Of a stretch of DNA of 64,000 nucleotides, positions 52,175 through 60,345 are shown in pieces (positions within the stretch are counted from its first letter, which is position 1; the number at the start of each line of letters is the position of its first letter). A model generated the notes under the pieces. That model ran no database searches, was not told where the DNA came from, and saw only the letters and a list, made by a program, of their open reading frames with translations. Source of the stretch: CBDCVN01 sp965223045 (GTDB taxonomy: Bacteria; Deinococcota; Deinococci; Deinococcales; Trueperaceae); assembly GCA_965223045.1 (NCBI GenBank), contig CBDCVN010000013.1, positions 3,472,001 through 3,536,000 of the forward strand, read 5' to 3'. The position numbers and the translations under genes were made by a program.

Positions 52175-54315
52175 TTTTCAGTGAGCCTGTCACTCTTTCT
52201 CCAAACATCTCTGTTGATGACTTGTGCGCTGCCTATTGGCTTAAGCAAGTTACGCTTAGGTTAAGACGCGAGGTTTGCTGGTTGAGGTATGAACGCAGTG
52301 AGGGAACAGGACAGTTGTATTTTGCTGATCCAGTACAGGCATCTTTGGACTTACACAGGTTCTGGGAAGAAAAAGTTGCTTTCTTTCAAAAAGATGCTAC
52401 TGCTAACTATTTAACTGAGCAGTTAAACAAGCCATACTCTAAAAATATCCAATTTGCTCGAGGTTCGTTTGGTTGGGTGGCAGATACTTTAGAACTTGAT
52501 AATTTGTCTAAGTTTGTGTTGGCACTAGCACTTGCTACTGTTAGTGATAATGCTATGGGTAGTGTAATAGCATTTTGCCTTAATGATCTTAACAAAGTCC
52601 AACCCACACTAGCTTTAGCGCAAAAACTGTGGGATGAGCCAGAACAAGTACTGGCGCTGGTTAATCCTCATCATCCACTTTTTCGCTATGGTCTTTTGCA
52701 ACTTGGGCACCCTGCTACAAGCCTAAATGAAATGGATTGGCAAAGTCCGCTTATAGTACCCCCTATGGTATTGCAGCAGCTCCTCTTTCCTGATCCTTGT
52801 ATCCCTTTGGGATTTAGGATGTTAGAACATGATATGTTAAGCTCGAGCCCAGCCAAAACTAACTCTAATGCAACGATTCAGTTAGTGGCAAGCAGACTTA
52901 CTACAAAATTAACAGCGGATTTCTACATTGTTCCTGTGTTAGGGTCAAAAAGTGCTGAGCGTACTGAGGTAGTAACTGCTCTAGCACACCAAGTTCATAA
53001 GCCAGCAGTAAGTCTTAGTACTAGTCCACATCTACTTAACAATCAAGCTTACCTCAATGTAGTAGCAACAACATGCTGGCTTAAAGGTTTTGATCTTTTT
53101 ATTGATCAGGGTGACTTTCCAATTTCTGAAAGTAAATCACAACCTATTCCTTTACCTACACACTCTATCCCTCTTACTATTTACTTAGGGATAAGTGAAC
53201 GTCGTCAGCTCACTGGTTTACCTACTTCACAATTATTACCCACCATTACCACCCCTAGCTTTTCTTATCAAGAAAGAGTAGCTTATTGGAAATTTTGCTT
53301 GGGGGAAAATGTGTTGGGGCTCGAGCCCACCATTGCTGATATTTCTAGAAGGTTTCGCTATGACAAAGCAGCTATTAACACTATTTGCGAGTCACTAAAA
53401 GCAATACCTGAACCAATATCAGCTAGTAAGCTTATTGCTGCTTGCCGCGCTGAGATAGATTTTAATGTTGGTGAACTAGCCCAGCGTGTAAATCCCCGCT
53501 TTCATGATGAGGAACTTATCTTACCACCAAAGCAAGCACAGCAATTTAAAGAAGTGCTAAAAGCTATGCATTCACTTATAGAAGTGCATTATCGCTGGGG
53601 CACAGCTACAGCTTGGAATGAAGGGGGTATTACTGCACTGTTTGCTGGAGCACCAGGCACTGGGAAGACTATGGCTGCCGAGGTTCTGGCTATTAAGCTA
53701 GATTTGCCTATGTACCGCATAGATTTATCACAGGTGGTAAATAAATATATTGGTGAAACTGAAAAAAACTTAAAGAAACTCTTCGACGCTGCCGATGACT
53801 CTGACATGATTTTATTCTTCGATGAGGCTGACTCAATATTTGGTAAACGTACTGAAGTAAAAGACGCTCATGACCGCTACGCCAATCTAGAAATTAGCTA
53901 TTTGCTCGAGCGCATGGAACGTTTCAAAGGACTAGCTATTCTAGCTACTAATCGTAAAAGAGACTTGGATGAAGCTTTTTTAAGAAGATTACACTTTATT
54001 ATAGATTTTCCCTTGCCAGAAGAAGCACAGCGTAAGCAAATTTGGAGTCAGGTAATTCCAGATACTGTAGACATTTCGGAAGTGAACATTGATTTTCTAG
54101 CAAAACAGTTTCGTTTAACAGGAGGGCACATTCGTTCTATTGCTTTTAGCGCTTGTTTGCAAAGTGCTAATGGTCAGCAAAAGCCACCTTTCAAGCTTGA
54201 TATGGATCATCTTGTCTTGGCAGTAAAACGTGAGTATGACAAATTAAATCGTAATGTAAGCCTCGAGCACTTTGGCCCTTACGCCAAATTTATTGCTGAG
54301 CAGGAGGTTAATTAA
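52171..54315 (+). CDS. AAA+ ATPase of the injection system (Afp15 type)
   Basis: 714 residues. The N-terminal 430 residues are the poorly conserved domain typical of these ATPases. The AAA+ module has Walker A LFAGAPGTGKTMAAE (about residues 490-504), Walker B ILFFDEADSIFGKRTEV, sensor 1 LAILATNRKRDLDEAFLRRLHFIIDFPLP with the arginine fingers, and the lid VNIDFLAKQFRLTGGHIRSIAFSACL. It belongs to the ATPase family found in nearly all extracellular contractile systems, thought to act in assembly, not in recycling the sheath as ClpV does. It has seven CTCGAG-type sites. Its stop overlaps the next ATG. Confidence 0.92.
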   Translation: MIFSEPVTLSPNISVDDLCAAYWLKQVTLRLRREVCWLRYERSEGTGQLYFADPVQASLDLHRFWEEKVAFFQKDATANYLTEQLNKPYSKNIQFARGSFGWVADTLELDNLSKFVLALALATVSDNAMGSVIAFCLNDLNKVQPTLALAQKLWDEPEQVLALVNPHHPLFRYGLLQLGHPATSLNEMDWQSPLIVPPMVLQQLLFPDPCIPLGFRMLEHDMLSSSPAKTNSNATIQLVASRLTTKLTADFYIVPVLGSKSAERTEVVTALAHQVHKPAVSLSTSPHLLNNQAYLNVVATTCWLKGFDLFIDQGDFPISESKSQPIPLPTHSIPLTIYLGISERRQLTGLPTSQLLPTITTPSFSYQERVAYWKFCLGENVLGLEPTIADISRRFRYDKAAINTICESLKAIPEPISASKLIAACRAEIDFNVGELAQRVNPRFHDEELILPPKQAQQFKEVLKAMHSLIEVHYRWGTATAWNEGGITALFAGAPGTGKTMAAEVLAIKLDLPMYRIDLSQVVNKYIGETEKNLKKLFDAADDSDMILFFDEADSIFGKRTEVKDAHDRYANLEISYLLERMERFKGLAILATNRKRDLDEAFLRRLHFIIDFPLPEEAQRKQIWSQVIPDTVDISEVNIDFLAKQFRLTGGHIRSIAFSACLQSANGQQKPPFKLDMDHLVLAVKREYDKLNRNVSLEHFGPYAKFIAEQEVN

Positions 54316-54578
54316 TGAAAATTCATATAGATCGTTTGCAACTTCATTTAAAGGGGATTTCACCAAGCTTAGCCCGCAGTGCAATTAATGGTTTGGGGCA
54401 GGAAGTATTAAAGCAACTTTCTGAGGGAAAGCTAAAAACACAAAACAATAATATAAACATAGATACTGTACAAGCAGGTAGGGTTAAGCTCAAGCAAAAT
54501 ACCAGCACAACAAACTTAACACAACAGATGGCAAAGGCAGTTGCTGGTGCAGTTAAGTCTAGCAGCGAAGGAAGTTAG
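54315..54578 (+). CDS. Small helical protein of the injection-system operon
   Basis: 87 residues: HIDRLQLHLKGISPSLARSAINGLGQEVLKQLSEGK, an amphipathic double helix, then a polar, Gly-poor tail ending MAKAVAGAVKSSSEGS. Overlapping start (TAATG with the ATPase stop) argues that it is real. No named family. Small proteins of this type occur between ATPase and hub genes in several contractile clusters. Confidence 0.6.
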   Translation: MKIHIDRLQLHLKGISPSLARSAINGLGQEVLKQLSEGKLKTQNNNINIDTVQAGRVKLKQNTSTTNLTQQMAKAVAGAVKSSSEGS

Positions 54579-54582
54579 TAGA

Positions 54583-55251
54583 ATGTCTTACTTATTAAAA
54601 GGAGCCCTTGTTGAATATGGTACGGACTTTCTTGGTATTATTCCTAATGTAGTTATTTTTCAATTTAACCCTGAGAGTCTTACTCGAAATATAGAAATTC
54701 CACAGCGCCCTACAGGCACGGGAAATCGTGAGACAAGCCAAGCAGGTGAAGTGCCTGTTGAGAATATTACTCTAACTGCCCACTTTAGTGCTGCTGATGA
54801 TTTAGGCAACAATAATCCTCTAGCTTTTATTTTTGGTATAGGACCACGTTTAGCAGCGCTTGAGAAAATGTCTCGCCCTGTAAAAGCTGATAATCATTCA
54901 AGTGAACCAATTGATCCCATTGGGAATAGTATTTCTGGAGCTGGTAATGAAAATCCAACTCAGCCTATTCCTCGTGAGATTTATCCACGCATTTTATTCA
55001 TTTGGGGGCTTACTCGAGTGCTACCTGTAATCATATCTTCCCTAAGTATTAATGAACAAGAATATGATAATATACTTAACCCTGTCCGTGCAGAAGTCTC
55101 TTTAGGTTTGTCAGTTATTACTATAGACAAGTGCTCAGATGATGAGATTGCTAAGGGTGCAGCAGCTTACTCAACCCTAGCTAAGGATGCACAGGCTTTT
55201 GAAAACCTAGCTAATACAGCCTCACAAGTAATTGACCTTATTCCTTTTTAG
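54583..55251 (+). CDS. CIS tube-end protein (Afp7 N-terminal type)
   Basis: 222 residues from the ATG at 54583, which has GAAGGAAG upstream; an earlier in-frame start would overlap the previous gene. KGALVEYGTDFLGIIPNVVIFQFNPESLTRNIEI is diagnostic of the contractile-system tube-end (CIS_tube) family, which connects the hub to the tube and shares a fold with the tube itself. PLAFIFGIGPRLAALEKM and PREIYPRILFIWGLTRVLPVIISSLSINEQEYDNILNPVRAEVSLGLSVI are the other conserved blocks. The LysM part found fused in Afp7 is a separate gene here, 9 bases downstream. Confidence 0.88.
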   Translation: MSYLLKGALVEYGTDFLGIIPNVVIFQFNPESLTRNIEIPQRPTGTGNRETSQAGEVPVENITLTAHFSAADDLGNNNPLAFIFGIGPRLAALEKMSRPVKADNHSSEPIDPIGNSISGAGNENPTQPIPREIYPRILFIWGLTRVLPVIISSLSINEQEYDNILNPVRAEVSLGLSVITIDKCSDDEIAKGAAAYSTLAKDAQAFENLANTASQVIDLIPF

Positions 55252-55260
55252 GAGTCCATT

Positions 55261-55536
55261 ATGTTTTTAGAAAGCTCGAGATATCACAAGGTTGCTCAAA
55301 CTAATGTAATTACTAAAGATAGGCAAACGGTCAAGGCTATAAAATTGCGGCGTTTACCAGCAGTTAGTGACACTAATAATATTGTAGTAAAACAACACGA
55401 TCGACTTGACATTATAGCGCAACATAACTTTGATAATTCCACCCAGTTCTGGCGCATTGCTGATGCTAATACCGAATTACAAGCAAATGACTTGGTTAAA
55501 GATCCCGGTCACATTATTGAAATACCGGGGTCTTAA
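55261..55536 (+). CDS. LysM-domain hub protein (Afp7 C-terminal type)
   Basis: 91 residues. NNIVVKQHDRLDIIAQHNFDNSTQFWRIADANTELQANDLVKDPGHIIEIPG is a LysM motif of the gp53/hub kind, in which the domain fixes the hub in place and does not bind peptidoglycan. ATG is preceded by AGGAG 6 bases upstream. Next in order is the hub protein, whose ATG follows one base after this stop. Confidence 0.88.
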   Translation: MFLESSRYHKVAQTNVITKDRQTVKAIKLRRLPAVSDTNNIVVKQHDRLDIIAQHNFDNSTQFWRIADANTELQANDLVKDPGHIIEIPGS

Positions 55537-55537
55537 A

Positions 55538-56668
55538 ATGCCTGCTAGCCAATACCGCCTTTTTCTTAATAACGATTCTGCCACACGTGAGCAGCTCGAT
55601 AGTATAGAAGAAATTACTGTCGAGCAAGAAGTAGATAGGGCTTGGGAATCACATCTAAAAATACACACTTCTGTAGATGAAAATGGCAATTGGGAAGGTG
55701 AGAGTGAAGCTTTTATGGAGCCCTTTTCACGTATACGTGTTGAGATAAAGGTAGGGCAAGGGTCTTTTGTGGCTCTAATAGATGGGCCAATTGTTGGTTA
55801 CGACACTGTGAAAAGTTCTGAGCCGGGGCAAAGTTCAATTACTCTTATAGTACAAGATGATAGTGTTTATTTAAACCGAGAGGAAACACTTGAACATTTT
55901 AGTGGTCAACTTGACCATGAAATTGCTGGAGAGTTATTTGGCAGGATTGAGCAGATCACCATAACCAACCTTCCTCAAGAAGGCCAAGTAGCTTCTGCAG
56001 CAGATAGTTTACCTCTAGAAGTAGTTCAGCGCGGTACTGCTATGCAGCTCTTACGAACTCTAGCTAGGCGTCAAGGTTTCCATGTTTATGTTTTACCCGG
56101 TGATGAGCCGGGAGAAAGTGTAGGGTATTTTGGCGATTTTCCTACAGAGCCTTCAGATTTACCCCCATTAGTACTTTTAGGTCTAGAACGCAATATTGAG
56201 AGTTTTAATATTAGTAGTGATGAGCAACGCCCAGTACAAACTCAAACTTTTAGTCTAAATTTTACTGATAGAGCAGTTGTTAGTAGTCGCTCGAGTTTTA
56301 GAGATCTAGACCTTCTTGGCGAAGAACATACATTTACTAATGAAGATAATACTAGCATTCAACTTGCTAGACCAAGTACAGGCGGGGTGATTGACGCTGA
56401 TCGACTTGCAGATGCTGATACTAAGCGTAGCAGCTATTCTTTTGAGGCCAGTGGTAGTGTCATAGCTGATTGCTATCCAGGAGTACTAAGACCCTATCAA
56501 ACAATTTTAGTTAAAGGAGTTAATAGTCCTCTTAGTGGTAACTATTCAATCTATAAGGTAACCCACACATTAACACGCTCTTCCTATGAGCAATCTTTTG
56601 TGGTCAAACGCAACGCTCGCTCGTCTGAGGCTAATGAGTTCAATAATCTAAAGAAGGGCGTTTTCTGA
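55538..56668 (+). CDS. Hub protein (gpD / gp27-like; Afp8 N-terminal type)
   Basis: 376 residues from the ATG at 55538. It has the double beta-barrel plan of gpD/gp27 hubs: ITVEQEVDRAWESHLKIHTSVDENGNW, VALIDGPIVGYDTVKSSEPGQSSITLIVQDDSVYLNREETLEHFSGQ, then AMQLLRTLARRQGFHVYVLPG and SIYKVTHTLTRSSYEQSFVVKRNA. In Afp8/VgrG proteins hub and spike are one chain; here they are separate genes (this one and 56668). An in-frame earlier start inside the LysM gene is less likely. Confidence 0.85.
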   Translation: MPASQYRLFLNNDSATREQLDSIEEITVEQEVDRAWESHLKIHTSVDENGNWEGESEAFMEPFSRIRVEIKVGQGSFVALIDGPIVGYDTVKSSEPGQSSITLIVQDDSVYLNREETLEHFSGQLDHEIAGELFGRIEQITITNLPQEGQVASAADSLPLEVVQRGTAMQLLRTLARRQGFHVYVLPGDEPGESVGYFGDFPTEPSDLPPLVLLGLERNIESFNISSDEQRPVQTQTFSLNFTDRAVVSSRSSFRDLDLLGEEHTFTNEDNTSIQLARPSTGGVIDADRLADADTKRSSYSFEASGSVIADCYPGVLRPYQTILVKGVNSPLSGNYSIYKVTHTLTRSSYEQSFVVKRNARSSEANEFNNLKKGVF

Positions 56669-57195
56669 TGACTGATGCAAGCATGGACAACCTAGTAGTT
56701 GAAGCAACTGAATTTATTCGTAATCGTTATTTTGGCAAATACCGTGGTGTAGTGAAAGACATTGATGATCCCGAAAACTCAGGTCGTATTATTGCCCAAG
56801 TACCAGAGGTATATGGTGAGCGTAAGTTACCTTGGGCAATGCCTTCCGTCCCTTTTGCTGGTCCAGATCATGGCTTGGTAGTTTTGCCAGAAGTAGACAC
56901 TGGTGTGTGGATTGAGTTTGAAGCAGGTGACATTTCACGGCCTATTTGGAGTGGTTGCTGGTGGGCAAGTGATGAAATGCCTTCTTCTAGTGGTCCACAA
57001 ACTCGAGTGTTAGTAACTTCTGGTGGGCACAAGTTTGTACTAGATGATGAGGAAAACAAGTTGCAACTTATTCATTCTGGGGGTGCTGAATTTACTATGA
57101 CTGATGATGAGATTACTATAAAAATTGGCTCGAGCCAAATAAAGCTTTCCTCGAGCGGTGTAAGCATCAACGACGGTGCTCTGGAGGTACGCTAA
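56668..57195 (+). CDS. Spike protein with gp5-type OB fold
   Basis: 175 residues. YFGKYRGVVKDIDDPENSGRIIAQVPEVYGERKLPWAMPSVPFAGPDHGLVVLPEVDTGVWIEFEAGDISRPIWSGCWW is the gp5/VgrG OB-fold. The C-terminal HKFVLDDEENKLQLIHSGGAEFTMTDDEITIKIGSSQIKLSSSGVSIN is the repeating beta-helix needle that punctures the target membrane. It overlaps the hub gene (TGATG). There is no lysozyme domain. Confidence 0.9.
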   Translation: MTDASMDNLVVEATEFIRNRYFGKYRGVVKDIDDPENSGRIIAQVPEVYGERKLPWAMPSVPFAGPDHGLVVLPEVDTGVWIEFEAGDISRPIWSGCWWASDEMPSSSGPQTRVLVTSGGHKFVLDDEENKLQLIHSGGAEFTMTDDEITIKIGSSQIKLSSSGVSINDGALEVR

Positions 57196-57524
57196 TGCCC
57201 GGCAATGCTTTAACCACTGCTAGCACTATTATGTGTACCCATGGTGGACAAGCCACATTAACCACTGCTAATACGCGGGTTAAGGCGGGCGCACAAATTC
57301 TTTTAGAGACTGACATTCATACAGTGACTGGTTGCCCTTTTACCATAGGGAACAAATACTCACCTTGCGTGCGCATTGAATGGAGTGCAGGAACCAGTAA
57401 CGTCAATGTGAATAACACGCCAGCATTGGTACAAAGTAGCATGGGGACTTGCTACAATGCTGAAAACGCTGTGCAAGGAGTGGCTACGGTGGTAAACACT
57501 CAAATGAAGGTGACTGCACAATGA
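57195..57524 (+). CDS. PAAR-like spike tip (DUF4280-type)
   Basis: 109 residues with MPGNALTTASTIMCTHGGQATLTTANTRVKAGAQILLETDIHTVTGCPFTIGNKYSPCVRIEWSAG. The C-x-H-G-G and later cysteines are like those of the PAAR-like DUF4280 family that sharpens contractile spikes and can carry effectors. No effector domain is attached. It is the usual gene after the spike and overlaps gp25. Confidence 0.82.
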   Translation: MPGNALTTASTIMCTHGGQATLTTANTRVKAGAQILLETDIHTVTGCPFTIGNKYSPCVRIEWSAGTSNVNVNNTPALVQSSMGTCYNAENAVQGVATVVNTQMKVTAQ

Positions 57525-57895
57525 GTGGGCATTTATCATTTCCCTTTAGAATTAGCTCAAATGGACGCACAGCACAAGTTGCTTCACTAAAGGAGCATGT
57601 TCACGATGAACTTATACAGCTTTTACTTACCAACCCAGGCGAGCGTGCCTTTTTACCAGAGTTTGGTGGTGGTTTAAGGCGTCTAGTTTTTGAGCCTGCA
57701 GACCCAGCTACTAAAGGTATTACTAAGGCACAAGTCACTCAAGCTATAGAAACTTGGCTTGGTCAACGTATCACGCTCGAGCATCTAACCGTAGAGTTTG
57801 ATAACAGCACTATTTCAGTAGATATAAAATACCGCATTGCTGGTACTGAAGATAGTCGTGTAATGCGTTTCCAACGTAGGGGGGATGAGCTATGA
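57521..57895 (+). CDS. Baseplate wedge protein gp25 (GPW type)
   Basis: 124 residues. HDELIQLLLTNPGERAFLPEFGGGLRRLVFEPADPAT is the gp25/GPW motif (E-P-R style core, here NPGERAFLPEFG) that holds the first sheath ring to the baseplate. Its end MRFQRRGDEL overlaps the next gene (ATGA). Single copy, normal length. Confidence 0.92.
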   Translation: MSGHLSFPFRISSNGRTAQVASLKEHVHDELIQLLLTNPGERAFLPEFGGGLRRLVFEPADPATKGITKAQVTQAIETWLGQRITLEHLTVEFDNSTISVDIKYRIAGTEDSRVMRFQRRGDEL

Positions 57896-60345
57896 AAATT
57901 ATTGACCAAGAAGCTTTGGATAAACGAATCGATAATTTGGGTAGCTTTAATGGCATAGAGCTAGTTCTAGTGGATTTACATCCTGCTGTGAACCCAGTAG
58001 AAGCTATCTTAACAGTACATTTTTTCAATGGCAATGAACTTGAGAATCTTATTGATACATTTAGTGATGATTCCACCCAAATTAAAAGTATTTTCCCTAT
58101 AACAGGAGGTCATCGTGTTTTAGCTGGACAACTGGCAGATCAAGTAAAGGTTATCAGTGTTGAAAGAGAGGGTGAAGCTAATATTCTTAAGTTAAGAGTT
58201 AGTCCAATAGGGGATTATTCAACCTACACCCTTAATATTTCTTACCAAAATATAGATCCTATCTTGAGTGATATAGATTTTAAGTTTCGCCCGGGTTGCT
58301 TTAACAACTGCCCTCCTGATTGGCAAGCACCACTAGCAGCACGTCAAGATCCTGCTATAGATTATTTAGCTAAAGATTATGACTCTTTTCGTCACACTTT
58401 AATAGCTTGGATGACGCAACGGGTGCCTAATTGGCAACCAACTAGTGAAGCAGACCTTGATCAGGTTTTACTCGAGCTTTTTAGTGTTGCTGGTGATGAA
58501 CTAAGCGATTACCAAGATAGGGTAATGAATGAAGCATATCTTGCCACTGCCCACAAGCGAGTTTCGTTAGCAAGACACGCTAGACTTGTGGATTATCATA
58601 TTCATCAAGGTAACCAAGCCAGTACCTACTTAGTTTTAAAGGTAAATGAAGATACTACTCTAAGTAAAGGTTTTCAAGTAGCAGCAAATGATACTAGTGA
58701 ATCTAGTACAACCGTTTTTGTCACTCGTGAAGATCAAAACCTAAAGCTGTTACTTAATGAAATAAGCCTTTACACTTGGAGTGATGCTATTCCTGCCTTA
58801 GCAGCAGGTAGCACTAGTGCTGATCTGCAACTCAAGATCCCTGTTGATGACTCTGCACTCTTAATGGAAAAGGAAGAAGCGGCAAAACTCATACGTGATC
58901 ATATTACTGATGGCACTATTAGCCATTTGATTATTCAAGAGCACATAAACCCCTTGACTGGTGAGACAAGAGGATTTAACCCTGAAAAAAGGCAGGTATT
59001 AACCCTCCTTTCAGGGGCTGAAGGGGCTGAAGCAAAAGAAGATCTAGTAACAGGTGACTGGTTTGTGCGTGTTAATTGGCGAGAAGAAGATAAGCTTAGA
59101 ACTAACTACTGCTTCACAGTAAATTGCCCTACTGGCAAGGTTGAAGACATCTCTTTATTTCATGGGAATGTGGTCAAAGTTTATCATGGATTTCCACAGG
59201 AAATAAACTTTAAAGATCCAAGTGAAATTCTTGATCCTAGCGCAGAAATTCCAGAATTTCACTATGAAAAAGTTAAACGGCGAGTTGGAGGGGAAGTTGA
59301 GCAAGAAGTGGCAACTTTGTGCCACTTACCAAGTGGGCCACTTGCTTATAAAGACACCCCTGCTGGTGGAGAGGTACCTCCCCTGTCAACATTAGAAGTA
59401 GCGGTTAATAGTGATTCTTGGAATGAGGTTATTAACTTAGTACATAGTGATGATAGTGCTGAAAGGGGTGACCATTTTGTAGTTGAAACTGATGAACAAA
59501 GAAACAGCTTATTACGTTTTGGTAATGGTATCAATGGTCAACAACTTCCTGAAGGGGCAGTAATTAATTGCAAGTACCAAGTAGGTGCAGGAACCGAGGG
59601 AAATATAGGGGCCAATGTGCTTACAGGTTTCGATGCTGGGGATTTTCCTGCAATAGATGAGGTTTGGAACCCTTTTGATGTTACTAACGGCAGAGAACCT
59701 GAACCTGCAACTGAAATTATCCGCCGTGCCCCAGAAGCTTACCGCTTCCGTCAGTTAAGAGCAGTAACTTTAAAAGATTATCGAGAACGAGCTGAAGAGT
59801 TGCCTGAAATTTCCAGAGCAGCAGCTAAATATATGTGGACAGGCAGTTGGCGCACTGTAAGAATCACCGTTGACCCTGTGGGAACTTCTAATTTGAGCGA
59901 GGGACTTCGAGAAAAAGTTGTCCAGCACTTAGAGGCCGTGCGCTTGCTTGGTGAAGATTTAGAAGTACGCCCACCGCATTTTGTGCCTTTAAATATAAAG
60001 GTTTCCCTCTGTCTAAAACCCGGTTACTGGGTTGAGGATGTTAAGTTTTTGCTCGAGCAAGAATTCTCAGAAGGATATGCCCCTAGTGGGCAACAAGCCT
60101 TTTTCCATCCAGACCGCTGGACTTTTGGGCAGGCACTTAAAAAAAGTCAAATTTTAGGGCGATTACAGGCAATTCAGGGTGTAGATCATATACGCGAAAT
60201 TACTATAAAACGCTTCAACGAGGTAACACCGGGTACACCTGATCTTATAACAGTAGGACCAAGTGAGATTATCCAAGTAAGAAACAATCCTGACCATATG
60301 GAACAGGGTTCAATTCATTTTGATGTGAAAGGAGGTCGCCAGTGA
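57892..60345 (+). CDS. Baseplate J-type wedge protein 1 (Afp11 type)
   Basis: 817 residues. The N-terminal part (residues 1-130) is beta-rich. DPAIDYLAKDYDSFRHTLIAWMTQRVPNWQPTSEADLDQVLLELFSVAGDELSDYQDRVMNEAYLATAHKRVSLARHARLVDYHIHQG is the conserved gp6/J-like entry helix bundle, and AYRFRQLRAVTLKDYRERAEELPEISRAAAKYMWTGSWRTVRITVDPVG the wedge core. A long inserted beta region fills residues 280-590. It joins the hub to the sheath in the baseplate. Translationally coupled on both sides. Confidence 0.9.
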   Translation: MKIIDQEALDKRIDNLGSFNGIELVLVDLHPAVNPVEAILTVHFFNGNELENLIDTFSDDSTQIKSIFPITGGHRVLAGQLADQVKVISVEREGEANILKLRVSPIGDYSTYTLNISYQNIDPILSDIDFKFRPGCFNNCPPDWQAPLAARQDPAIDYLAKDYDSFRHTLIAWMTQRVPNWQPTSEADLDQVLLELFSVAGDELSDYQDRVMNEAYLATAHKRVSLARHARLVDYHIHQGNQASTYLVLKVNEDTTLSKGFQVAANDTSESSTTVFVTREDQNLKLLLNEISLYTWSDAIPALAAGSTSADLQLKIPVDDSALLMEKEEAAKLIRDHITDGTISHLIIQEHINPLTGETRGFNPEKRQVLTLLSGAEGAEAKEDLVTGDWFVRVNWREEDKLRTNYCFTVNCPTGKVEDISLFHGNVVKVYHGFPQEINFKDPSEILDPSAEIPEFHYEKVKRRVGGEVEQEVATLCHLPSGPLAYKDTPAGGEVPPLSTLEVAVNSDSWNEVINLVHSDDSAERGDHFVVETDEQRNSLLRFGNGINGQQLPEGAVINCKYQVGAGTEGNIGANVLTGFDAGDFPAIDEVWNPFDVTNGREPEPATEIIRRAPEAYRFRQLRAVTLKDYRERAEELPEISRAAAKYMWTGSWRTVRITVDPVGTSNLSEGLREKVVQHLEAVRLLGEDLEVRPPHFVPLNIKVSLCLKPGYWVEDVKFLLEQEFSEGYAPSGQQAFFHPDRWTFGQALKKSQILGRLQAIQGVDHIREITIKRFNEVTPGTPDLITVGPSEIIQVRNNPDHMEQGSIHFDVKGGRQ